64,000 nt of DNA from Paraburkholderia caribensis (GTDB lineage Bacteria; Pseudomonadota; Gammaproteobacteria; Burkholderiales; Burkholderiaceae), in the NCBI RefSeq assembly GCF_002902945.1, contig NZ_CP026102.1, positions 620,001 to 684,000 on the forward strand, given 5' to 3'. The position numbers and the translations under genes were made by a program. The notes below the pieces were generated by a model. The model was not told the DNA's origin, searched no databases, and was given only the letters and a program-made list of their open reading frames with translations. Shown here piece by piece: positions 43,838 through 52,623 of this stretch; position 1 is the stretch's first letter, and each line of letters opens with the position of its first letter.

Positions 43838-44230
43838 CTATTTTGCTGAGGCCGCGCCTTTGCTTGTCTGCTTACCGTTTGCGGCCACGTCGCGTTTGCC
43901 GATTTGAGATGGGCTGACGCCGCCCAACATCAACTGTTCGTCGGACCAGCGGTAAAACACGTCTGGGCGGCGAGCCGCTTTCGCTCTACGGCGGGTCTTG
44001 TGCGAGGGCTTTGACGCCTTTTGAGCAGCTTTGGGCTTTTTGAGCGTCTGCGTCGCCGGGCGGTGCGCTGCGCTCTCTGCCAGGAGCGTATCGGGCTTGA
44101 GTTGTGCGGCGAAAGCGTCGGAAGCACACCAGGCGACGATGCACGTGGCCATTGCGATATGCCGCGCGACTACGCCGGTTTTCTTCCTTCTCGACGCGTG
44201 TGCATGAGCTATCGCCGTCTCCCGGTTCAA
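43838..44230 (-). CDS. Secreted basic protein downstream of rlpA
   Basis: About 131 residues if it starts at the TTG that overlaps the rlpA stop (TTGA), or 104 residues from an internal ATG. The longer form gives a better signal peptide: basic SRRKK then GVVARHIAMATCIVAWCASDAFA. The mature part has LKKPKAAQKASKPSHKTRRRAKAARR, highly basic, then VFYRWSDEQLMLGGVSPSQIGKRDV. Unknown family. Overlap with rlpA suggests coupled translation and a cell-wall role. Confidence 0.55.
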   Translation of the reverse strand: MNRETAIAHAHASRRKKTGVVARHIAMATCIVAWCASDAFAAQLKPDTLLAESAAHRPATQTLKKPKAAQKASKPSHKTRRRAKAARRPDVFYRWSDEQLMLGGVSPSQIGKRDVAANGKQTSKGAASAK

Positions 44231-44754
44231 GATTCCGATCCACCGGATGCCGTTCGCGTGTCTGCCTGCTTTTCGACGCGTTCGATCTGCACGTTCATCG
44301 ACGGTGCTCGCGTCAGGCCGAGTGCACTCGCCGCCGCATAGGACAAATCGATGACGCGTCCCTTCACGAACGGGCCGCGATCGTTGATGCGAACTACCAC
44401 CGTCTTCGCAGTGGACAGCGACGTCACGCGCACATAAGTGCCGAACGGCAACGTACGATGCGCAGCCGTCAACGCTTGGCCGTTGTAACGTTCGCCATTG
44501 GCGGTGCGGCGCCCTTCGAACTTGCGCGCATACCATGATGCTTGGCCCGTTTGCAGCGCGTCGCCGGCTGGCCGCAGCGCGACGATCTGAGCTTGGGCCG
44601 GGGCGTTATCCGACACGCTGTCGGCGTCGACGGGTGCGATGGGCGTCGACACGATGCCTGTCGTGCTCGAAGCCTGATGCTCGGACGGCATCTGCGCGCA
44701 ACCGGCAAATAATCCGAAAATTCCTAGTAATCCAAAAAGACGAACGGTTGACAC
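44227..44754 (-). CDS. rlpA: RlpA family septal ring lytic transglycosylase
   Basis: About 175 residues. Lipobox GIFGLFAGC, then the double-psi barrel: GQASWYARKFEGRRTANGERYNG, LTAAHRTLPFGTYVRVTS, VVVRINDRGPFVKGRVIDLSYAAASALGL, with the DRGPF motif diagnostic of RlpA. No SPOR domain, so septal targeting would need a partner. The GTG start is inferred from lipoprotein layout; an earlier in-frame GTG adds 25 residues. Neither has a clear ribosome-binding site. Confidence 0.88.
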   Translation of the reverse strand: MSTVRLFGLLGIFGLFAGCAQMPSEHQASSTTGIVSTPIAPVDADSVSDNAPAQAQIVALRPAGDALQTGQASWYARKFEGRRTANGERYNGQALTAAHRTLPFGTYVRVTSLSTAKTVVVRINDRGPFVKGRVIDLSYAAASALGLTRAPSMNVQIERVEKQADTRTASGGSES

Positions 44755-44922
44755 GACAGACCATGAGTTAGCAAAAGAAGCAGGTCTAACGGTCTCAAAA
44801 AGTTCGGGTTGACCGCATGCGACAGCCACGGCGGCGCTTTGACAAATCTCTACATGCGCGCAACGCCGAACCGGCGGCAGTCAGGCGCCGTCGAACGACA
44901 CCTGACCCAGTACGACGAACGG

Positions 44923-45423
44923 TTACTTGCCCATCACGGCTTCGAGGGATTCGCCCTTGACGACAATCTCGGTACGCCGGTTTCGCGCACGGCCTTCGGG
45001 CGTGTCGTTGTCCGCCACGGGGCGATCGAACGCGTAGCCGACCAGTGTGATGCGCGACGCGCTGATGCCGCGGCGCTCCAGTTCATTCGCAACCGATTTC
45101 GCGCGCGCTTCGGACAACTGCTGGTTGTATTCACGCGTACCGACGTTATCCGTATGGCCTTCGACGATCATTGGCTTTTGCGTGCGGCTCAGCACGACCA
45201 CCACGCGGGCAATAGCGGGGCCCGCGTCGGGACGCAAGCTCGATTCGTTGAAGTTGAACAGGACCTTCTCAGGCAGACGAACCTGCACGCCTTCCTTGGT
45301 CTGCGTTACTTCGATCCCGGCTTGCTGGTTCAGCGCCTCTTCCTTGTTGCGGTCGAGCCCGCCGCACGCGGCGAGCATCGACAGGGAGAGGGCGCAGGCT
45401 GCGACGGTCAACAGTTTTTTCAT
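44923..45423 (-). CDS. OmpA family lipoprotein
   Basis: About 166 residues. Lipobox LSLSMLAAC (Cys20), a short linker with NKEEALNQQAGIEVTQ, then an OmpA-C domain: FNFNESSLRPDAGPAI, IVEGHTDNVGTREYNQQLSEARAKSVANELERRGISASRI, GRARNRRTEIVV. It should bind peptidoglycan (Asp of TDN and Arg of RRTE). Resembles Pal-like stress lipoproteins rather than OmpA porins. Start chosen for the lipobox. Confidence 0.9.
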   Translation of the reverse strand: MKKLLTVAACALSLSMLAACGGLDRNKEEALNQQAGIEVTQTKEGVQVRLPEKVLFNFNESSLRPDAGPAIARVVVVLSRTQKPMIVEGHTDNVGTREYNQQLSEARAKSVANELERRGISASRITLVGYAFDRPVADNDTPEGRARNRRTEIVVKGESLEAVMGK

Positions 45424-45720
45424 GATCTTGATGGCCTTGTTGGAGAAAAGGAAAAACCGAGTCAGACCGGGATTTTTCATCAAATAGAGCGGAACGTTGA
45501 TAAGGCATGCAAAGTTTTTCAAAATTTGACACGGAGTTGTCGCGCGGACGCACCGAAGTGAGAACAAACGTGAAAACTTGCGTCCGACAGCACGCAAAGG
45601 TCGACAGTTCGGATCAAATGGCGTTGGTCGGAAACAGCGTCGCCCGCGAGTTCAGGCACCTGAAGGCGGACGGCGTTGTGCAGTCTCTCGTTATCCACTT
45701 GAAAAGGAAGGACCCGCAAC
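45424..45720. other. Divergent promoter region, OmpA-like and DUF3597 genes
   Basis: About 300 bases. No repeats, hairpins or extra gene were recognised. Promoters of both flanking genes should lie here. Confidence 0.4.
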
Positions 45721-46119
45721 ATGAGCATCTTCGGAAGCATCGTCAGCAAGATTTTCGGCAAGGCCAAACCGGCTGAGCCCCTGCCCGCCGAACCCATCGC
45801 CCCGGCTCCTGCGGACGCATCGGCTGGCGCGCCCGTCGCGCCTGTCTCGACGGCGCTGGCGGACGTCGACGTCGCGGCCGTGATGGACCAGCTGGCGGCG
45901 GCGAACCCGCAAAAACTCGACTGGCGTCGTTCGATCGTCGATCTGATGAAGCTGCTCGACGTCGACAGCAGCCTGGAGCATCGCAGGCAACTGGCGGGTG
46001 AATTGAAGTACGGCGGCGACACGAACGATTCGGCTTCGATGAACATCTGGCTGCACAAGCAGCTGATGACGGCGCTCGCCGCGAATGGCGGCAAGCTGCC
46101 CGCCGACCTGGCGAGCTAA
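45721..46119 (+). CDS. DUF3597 protein
   Basis: 132 residues. Start MSIFGSIVSKIFGKAKP, a Pro/Ala-rich linker, then a helical domain (VMDQLAAANPQKLDWRRSIVDLMKLLDVDSSLEHRRQLAGELKYGGDTNDSASMNIWLHKQLM) matching DUF3597, which resembles peptidoglycan-type LysM partners in some annotations. AAAAGGAAGGACCC precedes the ATG. Function unknown. Confidence 0.88.
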   Translation: MSIFGSIVSKIFGKAKPAEPLPAEPIAPAPADASAGAPVAPVSTALADVDVAAVMDQLAAANPQKLDWRRSIVDLMKLLDVDSSLEHRRQLAGELKYGGDTNDSASMNIWLHKQLMTALAANGGKLPADLAS

Positions 46120-46128
46120 GGAGCCGAC

Positions 46129-46332
46129 ATGAGCATTCCCGGCACACTGGGCGAGATAGCCGGCGCGGCTGCAGCCGTCGAAGCACTGGAGAAGGCGGAC
46201 CCGAATGCGTCGTTGTTGACGAAGGGCATGGCGGCAGTCGCTGGCTTCAAGGGCGCTGGCGCGCTCGAGGCACTGATCGAGCGCAAGACGCAAGACGGCG
46301 CAGGCGACAGCGAACAGGCGGAGCAAGCGTAA
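46129..46332 (+). CDS. Small hypothetical protein
   Basis: 67 residues, Ala/Gly-rich helical (LGEIAGAAAAVEALEKADPNASLLTKGMAAVAGFKGAGALEALIERK), acidic tail. AAGGAG precedes the ATG and it begins 9 nt after the DUF3597 stop, so the two form an operon. Confidence 0.75.
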   Translation: MSIPGTLGEIAGAAAAVEALEKADPNASLLTKGMAAVAGFKGAGALEALIERKTQDGAGDSEQAEQA

Positions 46333-46630
46333 TTCACATTAGCCGCCCGCATCCATTCGGCGATCGGGCGGCTCGTCGACAGACTCGCCTGACAGCTTCC
46401 TTGCAGCAACGGCGAGCGTGCGGACAGAAGAAAAACTAAAGCACCCGCCAGTTCCAGACCGTGTGACATCCGGTCGCACATCTATCACCGTCCTTCGTGC
46501 CGCGTCCTTGACGCGGATCAGGATTTCAAACGCCGTGCGTCCATAGAATCGCGGGGCACATAGGACCTTGTGCGCTTTGCCTTGCAAACCCCACACGTGT
46601 TCAGCGTGGTTCAACGATTATTGGGCAAAC
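46333..46630. other. Regulatory region upstream of cyoA
   Basis: About 300 bases. Contains an FNR-like site (TTGACGCGGATCAG, 46508-46521, two mismatches to TTGAT-N4-ATCAA) and a TAGAAT -10-like hexamer at 46544-46549. No gene. Confidence 0.4.
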
Positions 46631-47530
46631 ATGTTAGCCAGAAAAACCTTAAGAGCTTGTCTCTTACCGGTCAGCATCGGTCTGACCGCGTTTCTCACGG
46701 GATGTCAACTTGAAGTGCTCGACCCGAAGGGCAGCGTCGGCGTCGCCGAGAAGTCGCTGATCGCGACAGCGACGTGGGCGATGCTGCTCGTCGTCGTGCC
46801 TGTCATTCTGTTGACGTTGCTTTTTGCGTGGCGCTACCGCGCGTCGAACAAAAGCGCGGTGTACGCGCCGAAGTGGGCGCACTCAACTGCAATCGAAGTC
46901 GTGGTGTGGACGATCCCTGCGCTGATCATCCTGTACCTCGGCATCCTGACATGGCGGACCACGCACGAGCTCGATCCGTACAAGCCGCTCGAATCCAGCG
47001 TGAAGCCGATCGACGTCGAAGTCGTGGCGCTCGACTGGAAGTGGCTGTTCATTTATCCCGATCTGGGCATCGCGTCGGTGAACCAGCTGGCGATGCCCGT
47101 CGGCACGCCCGTCAATTTCCACATCACGTCGGATTCGGTGATGAACTCGTTCTTCATCCCGCAACTCGGCACGCAGGTTTACGCGATGGCGGGCATGCAG
47201 ACGCGCGTGCATCTGGTCGCAGATGAACCGGGAGACTACGCAGGCGTGTCGGCGAATTTCAGCGGCAAGGGCTTCTCGGACATGAAGTTCCGCACGCTCG
47301 CCGTGAGCGCCGCCGATTTCAACGCCTGGGTGCAGAAGGTGAAGGCATCGCCGGAACGGCTCGACATGGACGGGTACTACGCGGTGGCGAAGCCGAGCGA
47401 GAAAGACCCGGTGCGCTATTTCTCCGCGGTCGACCCGAAGCTGTTCCGCAACGTCATCGCGAAATACAACAGCGGGCATGTCGTCGATTTCCGTGACGCC
47501 AACTGCATCACGAACACTTCGAAGGAGTAA
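46631..47530 (+). CDS. cyoA: Cytochrome bo3 ubiquinol oxidase subunit II
   Basis: 299 residues, lipobox (LTAFLTGC, Cys25). Two transmembrane helices (LLVVVPVILLTLLFAW, TIPALIILYLGILTW) and a cupredoxin-like domain (VEVVALDWKWLFIYPDLGIASVNQLAMPVGTPVNFHITSDSVMNSFFIPQLGTQVYAMAGM). The CuA cysteine ligands of cytochrome c oxidases are absent, as expected for a quinol oxidase. First gene of cyoABCD. Confidence 0.93.
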   Translation: MLARKTLRACLLPVSIGLTAFLTGCQLEVLDPKGSVGVAEKSLIATATWAMLLVVVPVILLTLLFAWRYRASNKSAVYAPKWAHSTAIEVVVWTIPALIILYLGILTWRTTHELDPYKPLESSVKPIDVEVVALDWKWLFIYPDLGIASVNQLAMPVGTPVNFHITSDSVMNSFFIPQLGTQVYAMAGMQTRVHLVADEPGDYAGVSANFSGKGFSDMKFRTLAVSAADFNAWVQKVKASPERLDMDGYYAVAKPSEKDPVRYFSAVDPKLFRNVIAKYNSGHVVDFRDANCITNTSKE

Positions 47531-47533
47531 CCC

Positions 47534-49546
47534 ATGTTCGGCAATCTGACTTTAGAGGCGATTCCGTTCGACCAGCCGATCATCATGGGCGCGGCCGCCC
47601 TGATGGGGCTGATCGTGCTGGCCGTCGTCGTGCTCGTTACGCGCCTGAAAAAATGGCGCTGGTTGTGGACGGAATGGCTCACGTCCGTCGATCACAAGCG
47701 CATTGGCGTGATGTATATCGTCGTCGCCGTGCTGATGCTGCTGCGCGGTTTCGCCGACGCCGTGATGATGCGGCTGCAACTCGCGCTCGCGAGCGGCGGC
47801 GCGACGGGTTATCTGCCGCCGCATCACTATGACCAGATTTTCACCGCGCACGGCGTCATCATGATCTTCTTCATGGCGATGGCGCTGATGGTGGGACTCT
47901 TCAATATCGTCGTGCCGTTGCAGATCGGCGCGCGCGATGTCGCGTTCCCGTTCCTGAATTCGCTGTCGTTCTGGATGACGGCGATCAGCGCGATCCTGAT
48001 GAACATCTCGCTGGTGATCGGCGAGTTCGCACAGGTCGGCTGGCTCGCGTACCCGCCGCTGTCCGAGTTGCAGTTCAGCCCGGGCGTGGGCGTCGATTAC
48101 TACATCTGGGCGCTGGAACTCTCCGGTGTCGGCACGCTGATCACGGCGATCAACTTCTTCGTGACGATCGTCAAGATGCGCGCGCCCGGCATGACGCTGA
48201 TGAAGATGCCCGTGTTCACGTGGACGGCGTTGTGCTCGAACGTGCTGATCATGGCGACGTTCCCGATCCTGACCATCGCGCTGGCGCTGCTCGGCCTCGA
48301 CCGTTACGCGGACATGCACTTCTTCACGAACGAAGCCGGCGGCAACGCCATGCTCTATCTGAACCTGATCTGGGCCTGGGGACATCCGGAGGTGTACATC
48401 CTGGTTCTGCCCGCGTTCGGCATCTACTCGGAAGTGATTTCGACGTTCGCGAAGAAGCCGCTGTTCGGCTACAAGACGATGGTGTATGCGAGCTGCGCAA
48501 TCATGGTGCTGGCGTTCCTCGTGTGGGCGCACCACTTCTTCACGATGGGCTCGGGCGCCGACGTCAATGCGTTCTTCGGTATCGCGACGATGATCATCGC
48601 CATTCCGACGGGCGTGAAAATCTTCAACTGGCTCTTCACGATCTATCGCGGCCGCCTCGAATTCACGGCGCCCGTGCTGTGGACGATCGGCTTCATGGTC
48701 ACCTTCACGATCGGCGGCATGACGGGCGTGATGCTCGCGATCCCGGGTGCGGACTTCGTACTGCATAACTCGCTGTTCCTCGTCGCGCACTTCCACAACA
48801 CGATTATCGGCGGTGTGGTGTTCGGCTATCTGGCCGGGTTCAGCTACTGGTTCCCGAAGGTGTTCGGCTTCAAGCTCAACGACAAGCTCGGCAAGAGCGC
48901 ATTCTGGTGCTGGTTCGTCGGTTTCTTTGTGGCGTTCACCCCGCTGTACGTGCTCGGTTTCATGGGTGCGACGCGTCGTCTGAATCACTACGACAATCCC
49001 GCCTGGCAGCCGTTGATGATCGTCGCGGCATGCGGCGCCGCGCTGATCGCGGTCGGCGTCGTGTTCCAGGTCGTGCAGGTGGTGGTCAGCATCATCAATC
49101 GCAACAAGCCGGAGTATCGCGACGTCACGGGCGATCCGTGGGGCGGCCGCACGCTCGAATGGTCGATCTCGTCGCCGCCGCCCGTCTATAACTTCGCGAC
49201 GATTCCCGTCGTAGAGGAACTGGATGCGTTCGCGCACATGAAGGAAACGGGCAAGGGCCTCGGGATTCAGGCGGCGTATCAGGACATTCACATGCCGTCG
49301 AACACGAGCGCAGGCTTCTTCATCGGCGTGTTCAGCCTCGCGTTCGGGTTCGCTGCCGTGTGGCACATCTGGTGGCTCGCGATCGTCTCGCTGGTGGCGA
49401 TTGCGGCGACCCTGATCGGCCGCAGCTTCGGTCGCGACGACGGTTATTTCATCCCGTCCGACGTGGTGCGGACAATCGAAAACAAAGGCCGCACGCCGCT
49501 TCCGAAGCATGTGGAAGTGTCGCCGGCGCTCGCGGAGGTCGAGTGA
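47534..49546 (+). CDS. cyoB: Cytochrome bo3 ubiquinol oxidase subunit I
   Basis: 670 residues, about 15 helices. Haem and CuB ligands: IFTAHGVIMIFF, WAWGHPEVYILVLPAFG (His-Tyr cross-link site), WAHHFFTMG and VAHFHNTIIGGVVFG. It reduces oxygen to water with ubiquinol and pumps protons. GAAGGAG precedes the ATG; 3 nt after cyoA. Confidence 0.96.
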   Translation: MFGNLTLEAIPFDQPIIMGAAALMGLIVLAVVVLVTRLKKWRWLWTEWLTSVDHKRIGVMYIVVAVLMLLRGFADAVMMRLQLALASGGATGYLPPHHYDQIFTAHGVIMIFFMAMALMVGLFNIVVPLQIGARDVAFPFLNSLSFWMTAISAILMNISLVIGEFAQVGWLAYPPLSELQFSPGVGVDYYIWALELSGVGTLITAINFFVTIVKMRAPGMTLMKMPVFTWTALCSNVLIMATFPILTIALALLGLDRYADMHFFTNEAGGNAMLYLNLIWAWGHPEVYILVLPAFGIYSEVISTFAKKPLFGYKTMVYASCAIMVLAFLVWAHHFFTMGSGADVNAFFGIATMIIAIPTGVKIFNWLFTIYRGRLEFTAPVLWTIGFMVTFTIGGMTGVMLAIPGADFVLHNSLFLVAHFHNTIIGGVVFGYLAGFSYWFPKVFGFKLNDKLGKSAFWCWFVGFFVAFTPLYVLGFMGATRRLNHYDNPAWQPLMIVAACGAALIAVGVVFQVVQVVVSIINRNKPEYRDVTGDPWGGRTLEWSISSPPPVYNFATIPVVEELDAFAHMKETGKGLGIQAAYQDIHMPSNTSAGFFIGVFSLAFGFAAVWHIWWLAIVSLVAIAATLIGRSFGRDDGYFIPSDVVRTIENKGRTPLPKHVEVSPALAEVE

Positions 49547-50160
49547 TGCTGCAAAAAGTTCACGCCGCAACCCTGAACGAGGTCGATGGCCACGGCCATC
49601 ATGGCGAATCGCATTCGGTGTTCGGCTTCTGGCTGTACCTGATGACCGACTGCGTGCTGTTCGCATCGCTATTCGCGGTGTTCGCCGTGATGGCGCATCA
49701 GTTCAACGCCGGGCCGACCGGGAAGGATCTGTTCGACATTCCCGGCGTCGCCGTCGAAACGGCTGCGCTGCTGTTGAGCAGCATCACGTACGGCTTCGCG
49801 ATGGTCGCCGCACGCGGGCGGAACTCGCGCGCCGTGCTCGGCTGGCTCGCGGTCACGTTCGTGCTTGGCCTCGTGTTCCTGAAGCTCGAACTGAGCGAGT
49901 TCTCGCATCTGCTCGCGGAAGGCGCGGGCCCGTCGCGCAGCGCGTTCCTGTCGTCGTTCTTCGTGCTGGTCGGCACGCACGGCCTGCACGTCGCGACGGG
50001 GCTGATCTGGATGGCCGTGCTCGCCGTGCAGGTGGCGCGCGCGCCGCAACTGACCCAGCGTGAAATCACAAGGCTGACCTGTCTGAGTCTTTTCTGGCAC
50101 TTCCTCGATGTCGTGTGGATTTGCGTGTTTACTTTTGTCTACCTCGGGAGCGCGATCTAA
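49546..50160 (+). CDS. cyoC: Cytochrome bo3 ubiquinol oxidase subunit III
   Basis: 204 residues with five helices (VFGFWLYLMTDCVLFASLFAVFAVM, GVAVETAALLLSSITYGFAMVAA, RAVLGWLAVTFVLGLVFLKLELSEF, FLSSFFVLVGTHGLHVATGLIWM, WHFLDVVWICVFTFVYLG). Start overlaps the cyoB stop (TGATG). Confidence 0.95.
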   Translation: MLQKVHAATLNEVDGHGHHGESHSVFGFWLYLMTDCVLFASLFAVFAVMAHQFNAGPTGKDLFDIPGVAVETAALLLSSITYGFAMVAARGRNSRAVLGWLAVTFVLGLVFLKLELSEFSHLLAEGAGPSRSAFLSSFFVLVGTHGLHVATGLIWMAVLAVQVARAPQLTQREITRLTCLSLFWHFLDVVWICVFTFVYLGSAI

Positions 50161-50502
50161 ATGGCTCACTCGAATTCCCATGCGCTTCATGGCGAAGCGG
50201 GGCACGGCGGTATCGGCGGATATGTGATCGGGTTCGTGCTGGCCGTGGTGTTGACGGCCGCCGCGTTCGGCATCGTGCTGCAAGGCTGGCTCCCCGCCGC
50301 ATCGGCGCCGTTCGCGCTGGCGGCGCTCGCCGTCGTGCAGATCGTCGTGCATCTGGTGTTCTTCCTGCACATGAGCGTGTCGACATCCGGGCAGCGCTGG
50401 AACACGCTTGCGCTCGCCTATACGGTGCTGGCCGCGATGTTCCTGGTGTTCGGGACGGTGTGGGTGATGCACAACGTCAGCATGAACATGATGTCGCGCT
50501 GA
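50161..50502 (+). CDS. cyoD: Cytochrome bo3 ubiquinol oxidase subunit IV
   Basis: 113 residues with three helices (GFVLAVVLTAAAFGIVLQGWL, PFALAALAVVQIVVHLVFFLHM, LAYTVLAAMFLVFGTVWVMHNV). Immediately follows cyoC. The haem O synthase cyoE is not next door. Confidence 0.94.
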   Translation: MAHSNSHALHGEAGHGGIGGYVIGFVLAVVLTAAAFGIVLQGWLPAASAPFALAALAVVQIVVHLVFFLHMSVSTSGQRWNTLALAYTVLAAMFLVFGTVWVMHNVSMNMMSR

Positions 50503-50556
50503 AGCCGTTGCGGATGCATCGGGGCCTTGCGCGCGAGTGCGATGCACGGTGAACGG

Positions 50557-50590
50557 AAGCCGAAGGACAAGCGTGTCCTTCGGCTTTTTT
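50557..50590 (+). terminator. Intrinsic terminator after cyoD
   Basis: AAGCCGAAGGACA pairs perfectly with TGTCCTTCGGCTT around AGCG, followed by TTTT. Confidence 0.9.
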
Positions 50591-50605
50591 GTTGGCGTGG
50601 AACGC

Positions 50606-50642
50606 AAAAAAAAAGCGGCAAGCATACGATGCTTGCCGCTTT
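50606..50642 (-). terminator. Intrinsic terminator after tRNA-Val
   Basis: On the minus strand AAGCGGCAAGCAT pairs with ATGCTTGCCGCTT around a 3-nt loop and ends in a long T-run, the expected place for the tRNA transcript end. Confidence 0.88.
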
Positions 50643-50662
50643 CATTTACTGCGTATATTCGT

Positions 50663-50739
50663 TGGTAGGCTCGATTGGACTCGAACCAACGACCCCCACC
50701 ATGTCAAGGTGGTGCTCTAACCAGCTGAGCTACGAGCCT
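50663..50739 (-). tRNA. tRNA-Val (anticodon GAC)
   Basis: 77 nt. Acceptor stem AGGCTCG pairs with CGAGCCT, discriminator A and encoded CCA. The D-arm GCTCAGCTGGTTAGAGC, anticodon arm CCACC-TTGACAT-GGTGG with anticodon GAC, and T-arm GGTTCGAGTCC are all intact. Confidence 0.96.
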
Positions 50740-50933
50740 AGCGAAGAGCGCGAATTATAGAGACACACTTTCGATCGCGCAAGGGCTCGCGGCAATTTTG
50801 TTGTCGATGGCGGAATCGCCCGACAACGGCCCATGACAAGGGGGATGAAAAGCGGGCGCGCGCGAAGGTCCTCCACAGAGCAGCGCGAGACGGCTACGAT
50901 GGGCGCTGATGCATCTCGGAGGCGAGCCGGGCC

Positions 50934-52292
50934 ATGAAGAAAAATGTTCGTCAGCATTTTCCGCGAGTCGTTCGCGACCATACCCATGCCGTGTGGCGCG
51001 ATCTGGCCGTGTCGTTTCTGCCGTTCGTGGTGATCTTCGCGATGCTTGCCTGGCTCGTGATATGGCTGGTCGATCCCGCGCCGCCGCGCTCGATCACGAT
51101 CAGCGCCGGCCCGCACGACAGCTCGTTCATGCAGTACGCGCAGGAGTATCGCAAGATCCTCGGGCGCAATGGCGTGAAGCTCAACGTGCTGGAATCCGAT
51201 GGCTCCGTACAGAATCTCGACCGGCTGCTCGACCCGAAGCAGCGGGTGGATGTCGCGCTCGTGCAGGGCGGCGTCTCGGCGGGCCGGGATACGACGTCGC
51301 TGATGTCGCTCGGCACGGTGTCGTATGTGCCGCTGATCGTCGTGTACCGCGGCAAGGGGCTGTCGCAGTTGTCGGATCTGGAAGGCAAGCGGGTCGCGAT
51401 TGGCCGCGAAGGCAGCGGCACGCGGATGCTGTCGCTCGAACTGCTCGAGGCGAACGGCATCGTGCCGGGCGGCGATACGACACTCTTGCCGCTCGACGGG
51501 CTCGACGCCGCCAAAGCGCTCGTGACCAACCAGATCGATGCGGCGCTGCTGAGCGGCGACTCGACCACGCGCGCGATGATCCTGCGCCTGCTGACCATTC
51601 CGGGCGTCTCGGTGATGAATTTCAACGAAGCGGATGCCTATACGCGGATCTTTCCGTATCTGGACAATCTCGATCTCCCTGTTGGTCTGCTCGATCTGAG
51701 GCGCCGCATTCCGCCCGAACCGCTTCATCTGATCAGCCCGACGGTCGAACTGGTGGCGCGCTCGAACCTGCATCCGGCGATATCCGATCTGTTGATCGAA
51801 GCCGCGCAGGAAGTGAACGGGCCGGCGGGACTGCTGCAGAAGGCAGGGCAGTTTCCGAATTCCGTCGCGCGCGAGTTCCGCATCAGCGAGGATGCGACGC
51901 GCTACTACAAATCGGGCAAGAGCTTTTTGTACCGGACGCTGCCGTTCTGGATCGCGACGGTGGTCGACCGTTTGCTGGTGTTGCTGCTGCCGATCGCCGT
52001 GCTGCTGATTCCCGCGTTGCGGCTCATTCCTGCGCTGTTCACCTGGCGTGTGCGCTCGCGGATTTACCGGTACTACGGCGCGCTGATCGCGATCGAACGC
52101 GACGCGATGCGCAGCTCCTCGGACGAAGAACGCGCGAAGCTGCTTGCGGAGCTGGACGGCATCGAGGCGTCGCTGAACACGCTGCGGATGCCGCTTGCTT
52201 ATGCAGACGGATTCTATGTGTTGCGCGAGCATGTCCGGTTCGTGCGGGAGCGGCTGGAAGGCGTGCGGGAGCGCGTGCATGCACAGCAGTAG
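50934..52292 (+). CDS. TAXI family solute-binding protein with membrane anchors
   Basis: 452 residues. An N-terminal helix (VSFLPFVVIFAMLAWLVIWLV) replaces a cleavable signal. A TAXI/TRAP-type binding domain follows (SITISAGPHDSSFMQYAQEYRKILGRNGVKLNVLESDGSVQNLDRLLD, GKRVAIGREGSGTRMLSLELLEANGI). Then two hydrophobic stretches (VVDRLLVLLLPIAVLLIPALRLIPALF) and a basic cytoplasmic helical tail. No TRAP permease is adjacent, so it may act as a membrane-tethered sensor or scavenger. Weak ribosome-binding site. Confidence 0.82.
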   Translation: MKKNVRQHFPRVVRDHTHAVWRDLAVSFLPFVVIFAMLAWLVIWLVDPAPPRSITISAGPHDSSFMQYAQEYRKILGRNGVKLNVLESDGSVQNLDRLLDPKQRVDVALVQGGVSAGRDTTSLMSLGTVSYVPLIVVYRGKGLSQLSDLEGKRVAIGREGSGTRMLSLELLEANGIVPGGDTTLLPLDGLDAAKALVTNQIDAALLSGDSTTRAMILRLLTIPGVSVMNFNEADAYTRIFPYLDNLDLPVGLLDLRRRIPPEPLHLISPTVELVARSNLHPAISDLLIEAAQEVNGPAGLLQKAGQFPNSVAREFRISEDATRYYKSGKSFLYRTLPFWIATVVDRLLVLLLPIAVLLIPALRLIPALFTWRVRSRIYRYYGALIAIERDAMRSSSDEERAKLLAELDGIEASLNTLRMPLAYADGFYVLREHVRFVRERLEGVRERVHAQQ

Positions 52293-52364
52293 CGGACGTG
52301 CTGCATGAGGGCGTCGTGAGGAAAAATCGTGATGCGTCAGGGGGATAAGGCGCGAGTCCGGGTG

Positions 52365-52399
52365 TTGTCCACAGGGTTATGAACGAAAACTGTGGATAA
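52365..52399. repeat. DnaA-box-like inverted pair, unit 1
   Basis: TTGTCCACA (one mismatch to TTATCCACA) faces TGTGGATAA, the exact reverse of the DnaA consensus, 17 nt apart. Confidence 0.75.
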
Positions 52400-52482
52400 C
52401 GTCGGGGGCGTGTTGCGAGCGACATCGGATGCATCGGGTGCAATCTGAATGGCATCAACGAGTTGCGTGAGTCTTGCGCAGG

Positions 52483-52517
52483 ATACCCACAGGCTTATGA
52501 ACGGAAACTGTGGACAA
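52483..52517. repeat. DnaA-box-like inverted pair, unit 2
   Basis: ATACCCACA (two mismatches) faces TGTGGACAA (one mismatch), same spacing as unit 1. Confidence 0.7.
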
Positions 52518-52623
52518 CCTCGCGGCGTATCCGCGCGCAGAGGAAGCGTGCGCGAGTGACGCGAGGCGGATGCATCGGATGCAATCTGAATCGCGTCAAT
52601 GACTTGCGTCGGTCTTGCCCAGG

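Noticed and set aside
47552..49666. 700-codon minus-strand frame across cyoB
   Set aside because: Opposite the highly conserved cyoB; extreme Arg/His/Asp content shows a shadow frame.
50663..50739. Integration site at tRNA-Val
   Set aside because: No integrase and no repeated tRNA 3' end was seen within the window.
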